DNA of 26,899 nt from Rhodobacterales bacterium CG2_30_65_12 (GTDB lineage Bacteria; Pseudomonadota; Alphaproteobacteria; Rhodobacterales; Rhodobacteraceae). Below are positions 22,642 through 26,899 of the stretch, one piece after another (position 1 is the stretch's first letter; every line of letters starts with the position of its first letter). The stretch covers positions 1-26,899 of the forward strand of contig MNZL01000140.1 of assembly GCA_001873585.1 (NCBI GenBank), read 5' to 3'. The notes beneath the pieces were generated by a model. It saw only the letters and a list, made by a program, of their open reading frames with translations. It made no database searches and had not been told where the DNA came from. A program made the translations under genes and the position numbers.

Positions 22642-23625
22642 CTATCTCCATGTTTTCTTGTAGGCGCCGGTGGTGGTGGCCTGGCCTTCGGAGAGCCGCG
22701 CCAGCATCCCCTCGGGCATTGGCTGGCCGGCCTCCAGCGCATCGACGGCGGCGCGAAAATTGCGCACCACCTGCGCCACGTAAGCGCGCGAGCGTTGCCG
22801 TCCCTCGATCTTGAGCGCGGTCACGCCCGCCTTTTTCAGCTGCGGGATGAGGTGCTCGGCATTCAGGCTCACCGCGTCTTCAAACAGGTGCCCCTCGGCG
22901 TCGCCGGCGCGAAACACACCCTTGCACAGCGTTGGGTAGGGCGCACTCTCGCCGGCCCCGACCCGGTGAATCGTATAGCCGCCAAGCCGGGCGTCGAGCA
23001 CGCCGCCCTGGTCGTGATACTCAACGTGGCTCGCGGGCGAGCAAACCCCATTCATGTTGGGCGATTTGCCCGTCGCCCAGGACGACATCGCGCAGCGCCC
23101 CTCAGCCATCACGCACAGCCCGCCAAACACGAACACTTCGGTTTCCACCTCGGTCTCGGCGTTGATCGCGGCGATTTCGGGCACCGAGAGCACGCGCGGC
23201 AGCACCACCCGCTTCACGCCGAGTTCCCGGCCATAGAAATTGATCATGTCGGCATTGGCGGCGGCGGCCTGCACCGAGAGGTGGCACCTGAGCCCCGGAT
23301 GCTGGCGCGCGGTATTGGCGAGCAGGCCGAGATCGGCGAGGATCACCGCATCGGCCCCGGCCTGTTCAGCATCGGCCACGGCGCGGTGCCACAAGGCTTC
23401 GCCGCCCGCGCGCGGAAAGGTGTTGATCGCCACCAGAACCTTTGCGCCATGGCCATGGGCGAAAGCCACGCCCTCGCGCATTTCTTCGCGTGAAAAGTTG
23501 AGACCGGGAAAGTTGCGCGCGTTGGTTTCGTCGGCAAAGCCGCAATAGACGGTGTGTGCGCCCGCCTTCACCGCCGCGCGCAAGGCGGCGGGTGTGCCTG
23601 CTGGGCAGACGATTTCCATCACCAT
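22642..23625 (-). CDS. ubiU: O2-independent ubiquinone hydroxylation protein UbiU (U32 family)
   Basis: A 327-residue partner of UbiV in anaerobic ubiquinone synthesis. It opens with the U32 signature EIVCPAGTPAALRAAVKAGAHTVYCGF and carries the four Fe-S cysteines Cys171 and Cys178 (GGLCVMAEGRC), Cys195 (NGVCSPA) and Cys234 (PTLCKGVF). KIEGRQRS near the end is also conserved. The ATG at 23625 has GAGGAGG 7 nt upstream. Its first 7 nt overlap the end of ubiT, and ubiV follows 4 nt after its stop, so the three genes are tightly coupled. Confidence 0.96.
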   Translation of the reverse strand: MVMEIVCPAGTPAALRAAVKAGAHTVYCGFADETNARNFPGLNFSREEMREGVAFAHGHGAKVLVAINTFPRAGGEALWHRAVADAEQAGADAVILADLGLLANTARQHPGLRCHLSVQAAAANADMINFYGRELGVKRVVLPRVLSVPEIAAINAETEVETEVFVFGGLCVMAEGRCAMSSWATGKSPNMNGVCSPASHVEYHDQGGVLDARLGGYTIHRVGAGESAPYPTLCKGVFRAGDAEGHLFEDAVSLNAEHLIPQLKKAGVTALKIEGRQRSRAYVAQVVRNFRAAVDALEAGQPMPEGMLARLSEGQATTTGAYKKTWR

Positions 23626-24161
23626 GCGCCGGCCTCCTCGGGGCGGGAAAGGCTTACCCCGGTGCGGCGTTCGGCAAACGCCAGCGCGCTGTGCAGAATC
23701 GCGGCGAAGGGGCCGGTCATCCGCGCGATGTCGTCGGCAAGATCAAGCTCGGCATCGTCCACCGCATTGCGCAGCGCGAGCGCGGCGGCGGTATCGCCCT
23801 CGATCATCAGATCGCGCGAGAAAAACAGCGCGTCGCCGTCATAGGCGCCGTGCACGAGCCCGATCAGCGCCGCGAGCGGCCCGGCGATCCGCGCCGCGCC
23901 TGTGCCCGGCCGCCGTGTTACCCGCACGCGCGGTGAGCCAGCGCCCGGATCGAGGCAGATAACGAAGGGCAGATCGGTCGGATCGAGCACGAAGTGGGTG
24001 CGGTCATGTTCGCCGAGGCGGCGAATCAGGCTCGGGTGACGCGCGGCGCTCTTGCGCACATAGCCGGTGAGGGCAAACGACAGCGGCGCAAGCGGCAACG
24101 GCCGCAGCGCCAGCGAGAGCGCGCGGGGAATGCGGGGAATCAACGTTGAGGCGTTGGTCAA
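23619..24161 (-). CDS. ubiT: Ubiquinone biosynthesis accessory factor UbiT (SCP2 domain)
   Basis: A 180-residue SCP2-type lipid-binding protein that supports O2-independent ubiquinone synthesis, probably by presenting the isoprenylated ring intermediates, as UbiJ does aerobically. The SCP2 region runs through FVLDPTDLPFVICLDP, then GPLAALIGLVHGAYDGDALFFSRDLMIEGDTAAALALRNAVDD and ends near ALAFAERRTG. The gene starts with TTG at 24161, supported by GAGGAGG (plus strand 24168-24174) at a 6-nt spacing. It is the first gene of ubiTUV and lies under an FNR-type site. Confidence 0.93.
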   Translation of the reverse strand: MTNASTLIPRIPRALSLALRPLPLAPLSFALTGYVRKSAARHPSLIRRLGEHDRTHFVLDPTDLPFVICLDPGAGSPRVRVTRRPGTGAARIAGPLAALIGLVHGAYDGDALFFSRDLMIEGDTAAALALRNAVDDAELDLADDIARMTGPFAAILHSALAFAERRTGVSLSRPEEAGAW

Positions 24162-24240
24162 ATACGGCCTCCTCGGGTTGGATTGCAGGCCGGCGAATCG
24201 CCGCGCTGGGCCTTGTTAGGCGATCGAACCGCGCGCGGAA

Positions 24241-24254
24241 TTGATGTCGGTCAA
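24241..24254. promoter_or_regulatory. FNR/FnrL-type binding site between ubiTUV and ubiDX
   Basis: TTGATGTCGGTCAA differs from the FNR consensus TTGAT-N4-ATCAA at one base. Its centre is 24247.5. On the minus strand TAACAA (24213-24218) sits where the -10 of a class II FNR promoter should be: a start at 24206 puts the site at exactly -41.5. On the plus strand the same spacing gives a start near 24289 with TAAGCG (24277-24282) as a poor -10. Activation of ubiTUV under low oxygen is well supported by geometry; ubiDX is less certain. Confidence 0.7.
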
Positions 24255-24310
24255 TTCGACCGGCGTTTTTTGCTGCTAAGCGGCGAGGAAACCCTAAGTG
24301 GAGATCCCCG

Positions 24311-25819
24311 GTGCGCAGCTTGCCCCCGTTCCCAAGCCTGCGGCGCTTCCTTGACTGGTGCGCCGAAACCGGCCAGCTCGCCCCGGTGGCCGAGCCGGTG
24401 GCGCTGAAGCACCAGATGACAGCGGTGCACCGTGCGGTGCTCGAAGCCGGCGGGCCGGTGCTGCGCTTCGAGCGCCCGGTAGATGAGGCCGGGGAGCAGG
24501 CGGCGATGCCGGTGGTGGCAAACCTGTTCGGCACGGCCGAGCGGGTGACGGCGGGGCTCGGGATCACGCCAGACGGGATTGACGCGCTTGGTGAATTTCT
24601 CGCCGCACTGCGCGCGCCCGAACCGCCCTCTGGCCTGCGCGATGCGCTGTCGCGCTGGCCGATGCTGAAGGCCGCTTTGGCGACCCGGCCAAAGATCCTG
24701 CGCCGCGCCCCGGTGCAGGAGGTGGTGCATAAGGGCGAGGCCGTCGATCTGAGCATGATCCCGGTGCAGACCCACTGGCCGGGCGATGCCGGCCCGCTTA
24801 TCACCTGGCCGGTGGTCGTCACCCGGGCGCATGGCAGCGCGGCTGACGATCTGTCTGGCTACAACGCCGGCGTTTACCGCGCCCAGGTGATTGGGCGCGA
24901 CCGGGTGATCCTGCGTTGGCTGCCGCATCGCGGCGGCGCCGCGCATCACCGGAGCTGGGCTCGCGAAGGCGCGCCGATGCCGGTGGCAATCGCGCTTGGG
25001 GCCGATCCTGCCACGCTGCTCTCGTCTGCGCTGCCGCTGCCCGAAAACGTTTCGGAGCTCACCTTTGCCGGGGTGCTGAACGGCACGCAGCCGCGGCTGG
25101 TGCCAGCCCGCAGCGTGCCGCTGATGGTGCCGGCCGACGCCGAGATCGTGCTCGAAGGCTGGGCATCGCCGACCGAAACAGCACCCGAGGGGCCGTTTGG
25201 CGACCATACCGGCTACTATAACGCCGCCGAGCCCTTCCCGGTCATGCAGGTTACGGCGGTGACGCACCGCCGCGATCCGCTCTATCTGTCCACCTACACC
25301 GGCCGCCCGCCCGACGAGCCGTCGATCATCGGAGAGGTGTTCAACCGGCTCGCGCTGCCGACGATCCGTGCCCAGATCCCCGAGATCCGCGATCTCTGGC
25401 TGCCGCCGGCGGCCTGTTCCTACCGCATGGCGGTGATCGCGATCGACAAGCGCTATCCCGGCCAGGCCCGCCGGGTGATGCTGGCGCTCTGGGGCATGTT
25501 GGCGCAGTTTTCCTACACCAAGTTGATCGTCGTGGTGGATGCCGATATCGACCCGCGCAACTGGGATGATATAGCTTGGGCACTCGCCACCCGGATGGAC
25601 CCGGCGCGCGACGTGATGATGCTGGAGCGCACACCGATGGATTACCTCGATTTCGCCTCGCCCGAGCCCGGCCTCGCCGGCAAGATGGGGATCGACGCCA
25701 CCACCAAGATCGGTGCAGAGACGCACCGCGATTGGGGCAGGGCGATGCACACCGCGCCAGACGATGCCGCCTTTGCCGAAGCCCTCGCGGCGCGGATCAT
25801 GGCGGGGAGGGAGGCATGA
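24311..25819 (+). CDS. ubiD: UbiD-family 4-hydroxy-3-polyprenylbenzoate decarboxylase
   Basis: A 502-residue prenylated-FMN-dependent decarboxylase that removes the carboxyl group of 4-hydroxy-3-polyprenylbenzoate in ubiquinone synthesis. Family features are the GVYRAQVIGRDRVILRWLPHRGGAAHHR cofactor region (about residues 187-215), PEGPFGDHTGYY near 293 (catalytic acid region), STYTGRPPDEPSIIGEVFNRL, and the C-terminal AKMGIDATTK-like segment (GKMGIDATTKIG). Length matches E. coli UbiD (497). It starts with GTG, preceded by GGAG at 7 nt, and its stop overlaps the ubiX start by four bases (ATGA). A different UbiD substrate cannot be excluded, but next to ubiX and ubiTUV the quinone role is most likely. 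Confidence 0.94.
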   Translation: MRSLPPFPSLRRFLDWCAETGQLAPVAEPVALKHQMTAVHRAVLEAGGPVLRFERPVDEAGEQAAMPVVANLFGTAERVTAGLGITPDGIDALGEFLAALRAPEPPSGLRDALSRWPMLKAALATRPKILRRAPVQEVVHKGEAVDLSMIPVQTHWPGDAGPLITWPVVVTRAHGSAADDLSGYNAGVYRAQVIGRDRVILRWLPHRGGAAHHRSWAREGAPMPVAIALGADPATLLSSALPLPENVSELTFAGVLNGTQPRLVPARSVPLMVPADAEIVLEGWASPTETAPEGPFGDHTGYYNAAEPFPVMQVTAVTHRRDPLYLSTYTGRPPDEPSIIGEVFNRLALPTIRAQIPEIRDLWLPPAACSYRMAVIAIDKRYPGQARRVMLALWGMLAQFSYTKLIVVVDADIDPRNWDDIAWALATRMDPARDVMMLERTPMDYLDFASPEPGLAGKMGIDATTKIGAETHRDWGRAMHTAPDDAAFAEALAARIMAGREA

Positions 25820-26379
25820 GCGCCCGAGTCGTGCTCGGCGTCGCCGGCGCCTCCGGGGCCGCACTGGCGTTGGCGGTGGCGCGCGCGCTCGCCGCGCTCG
25901 GCGCCGAGATCGACCTTGTAGCCTCCGCCGCTGCCGCGCGCACACTGGCCGAGGAATGTGGCTCCGAGGCGCAGGAAGCGCTTGAAGGCCTCGCCACCCG
26001 CGTGCACCCGATCACCGATATCGGCGCCGCCATCGCCTCGGGCTCTGCCGCGGTGGCGGGGATGATCGTGGCGCCCTGCTCGATGCGTTCGCTCGCCGCC
26101 ATTGCCAACGGGCTTGATGACAACCTTCTCACTCGCGCCGCCGGGGTGCAGCTCAAGGAACGCCGCCGTCTCGTGCTCCTGGCGCGCGAAGCGCCGCTCA
26201 CCCTTGCGCACCTGCGCAACATGACGGCCGTTACCGAGATGGGCGCGATCGTGCTGCCGCCGGTTCCGGCGTTCTATCTGCGTCCTGACAGCCTGGCCGA
26301 GATGATCAACCAGATCGCCGCTCGGGCGGTCGACCTGCTGCGCATTGCGCCCCCTTCGGCGCGGGCGTGGGAGGGCTAG
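25816..26379 (+). CDS. ubiX: Flavin prenyltransferase UbiX
   Basis: A 187-residue flavoprotein that joins dimethylallyl phosphate to FMN to make the prenylated FMN used by UbiD. The nucleotide-binding GASGA (11-15), APCSMRSLAAIANGLDDNLLTRA, KERRRLVLLAREAPLTLAHLRNM and a C-terminal YLRPDSLAEMINQI are all typical. GGGAGG precedes the ATG, which overlaps the ubiD stop, so enzyme and cofactor maker are translated together. The stop codon shares CTAG with the stop of the convergent oxidoreductase gene. Confidence 0.96.
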   Translation: MSARVVLGVAGASGAALALAVARALAALGAEIDLVASAAAARTLAEECGSEAQEALEGLATRVHPITDIGAAIASGSAAVAGMIVAPCSMRSLAAIANGLDDNLLTRAAGVQLKERRRLVLLAREAPLTLAHLRNMTAVTEMGAIVLPPVPAFYLRPDSLAEMINQIAARAVDLLRIAPPSARAWEG

Positions 26380-26899
26380 GCCCGCCGCACCATCATGTCG
26401 GCCACGTTCTCGGCGATCATCATCGTCGGCGCATTGGTGTTGCCGGTGGGCAGGGCGGGCATGATCGAGGCATCGACCACCCTGAGCCCCTCAACCCCGC
26501 GCACCCGTGCCTCCGGGTCGACCACCGAACCCGCATCCGCCCCCATCCGGCACGTGCCGACCGGGTGATAGATCGTTTCGGCCCGGGCGCGGATATCGGC
26601 GATCATCGCGGCATCGTCCTGCACATCCGGACCGGGAAAAACCTCGCGCCGCACCTGGCTTGCGAGCGGTGGCGCGGCAATGATGGCGCGGGCGAGCTTC
26701 AACCCCGCGAGCAGGGTGGCGATATCGTCGGGGTGGTCGAGATACCCCGCTTCGATCCGGGGCGCGGCCAGTGGATCGGCGCTGGCGAGCGTGATCTTGC
26801 CCCGGCTTTTTGGCATCAGGTCGCACACATGCAGCGTGAGGCCATATCCCCACGATGTGCGCCGTCCGTGATCGCGCAGGAGCGCGGGCAGGAAGTGAA
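26376..26899 (-). CDS. GMC-family oxidoreductase, C-terminal part (runs off right edge)
   Basis: The last 173 or so codons of a minus-strand FAD-dependent glucose-methanol-choline oxidoreductase; the N-terminal FAD domain lies outside the window. The C-terminal GMC signature is clear: HVCDLMPKSRGKITLAS, APRIEAGYLDHPDD, then YHPVGTCRMG with the catalytic histidine, VRGVEGLRVVDASIMPALPTGNTNAPTMMIAENVADMM with the conserved Asn. The pattern is that of bacterial choline or alcohol dehydrogenases of this family; the substrate cannot be told from this part. It continues in frame to the edge without a start. Its stop overlaps the ubiX stop by four bases. Confidence 0.95.
   Translation of the reverse strand, partial: HFLPALLRDHGRRTSWGYGLTLHVCDLMPKSRGKITLASADPLAAPRIEAGYLDHPDDIATLLAGLKLARAIIAAPPLASQVRREVFPGPDVQDDAAMIADIRARAETIYHPVGTCRMGADAGSVVDPEARVRGVEGLRVVDASIMPALPTGNTNAPTMMIAENVADMMVRRA

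Noticed and set aside
24251..25945. Minus-strand open frame of 564 codons opposite ubiD
   Set aside because: It is a shadow of ubiD codon use; the plus-strand UbiD and UbiX motifs are decisive.
1..26899. CRISPR array, prophage, insertion sequence, toxin-antitoxin or defence island
   Set aside because: No spaced direct-repeat array, transposase, integrase, attachment-site duplication or toxin-antitoxin pair is visible; the tRNA-Pro gene is not flanked by an integrase or a duplicated 3' end.

Overview
The window looks like chromosomal DNA of an alphaproteobacterium of the order Rhodobacterales (Rhodobacteraceae/Roseobacter type). The basis is high GC with G/C-ending codons, the gene orders leuC-leuD-...-leuB and rsfS-rlmH / gpmI-envC-ctpA-rppH, an alphaproteobacterial LexA-type box, an FnrL-type box, and the protein sequences themselves. 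No database search was run. Most of the window is housekeeping DNA; no phage, insertion sequence or CRISPR array is visible.

Layout. Positions 1-3299 (minus strand) hold a polysaccharide-export module: a BY-type tyrosine kinase fused to its Wzz-like chain-length domain, a PPP-type metallophosphoesterase, and the first 77 codons of a Wza-like outer-membrane lipoprotein that runs off the left edge. A tRNA-Pro(CGG) with its own promoter and terminator lies at 3455-3531, followed by an EamA/DMT transporter gene. Positions 4650-10213 (minus) form the leucine block: leuC and leuD (coupled), a terminator, a coupled pair of a membrane protein and a secreted endonuclease/exonuclease/phosphatase-fold protein, and leuB. 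Upstream of leuC is a promoter placed so that transcription would begin at the ATG of a 29-codon ORF, followed by a GC-rich hairpin.

Positions 10435-18735 (plus) hold a weakly supported hypothetical ORF, an MscS channel, rsfS (apparently using a CTG start) and rlmH (coupled), a triple-hairpin intergenic element, then gpmI-envC-ctpA, a strong terminator, rppH, and a small cysteine-containing secreted protein. Positions 18809-21688 hold dnaE2 (imuC), the error-prone SOS polymerase, under a LexA-type box. It has no imuA/imuB next to it and lacks its C-terminal OB-fold region.

Positions 21717-26379 form an oxygen-independent ubiquinone module: ubiT-ubiU-ubiV leftward and ubiD-ubiX rightward, diverging from one FNR-type site. 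UbiU and UbiV keep all eight Fe-S cysteines. The window ends in the C-terminal part of a GMC oxidoreductase gene, tail-to-tail with ubiX and sharing the stop tetranucleotide CTAG.

The points most worth a second look are the kinase/PPP-phosphatase pairing, the leaderless ORF and hairpin before leuC, the CTG start of rsfS, the truncated orphan dnaE2, and the shared FNR site of the ubiquinone genes.
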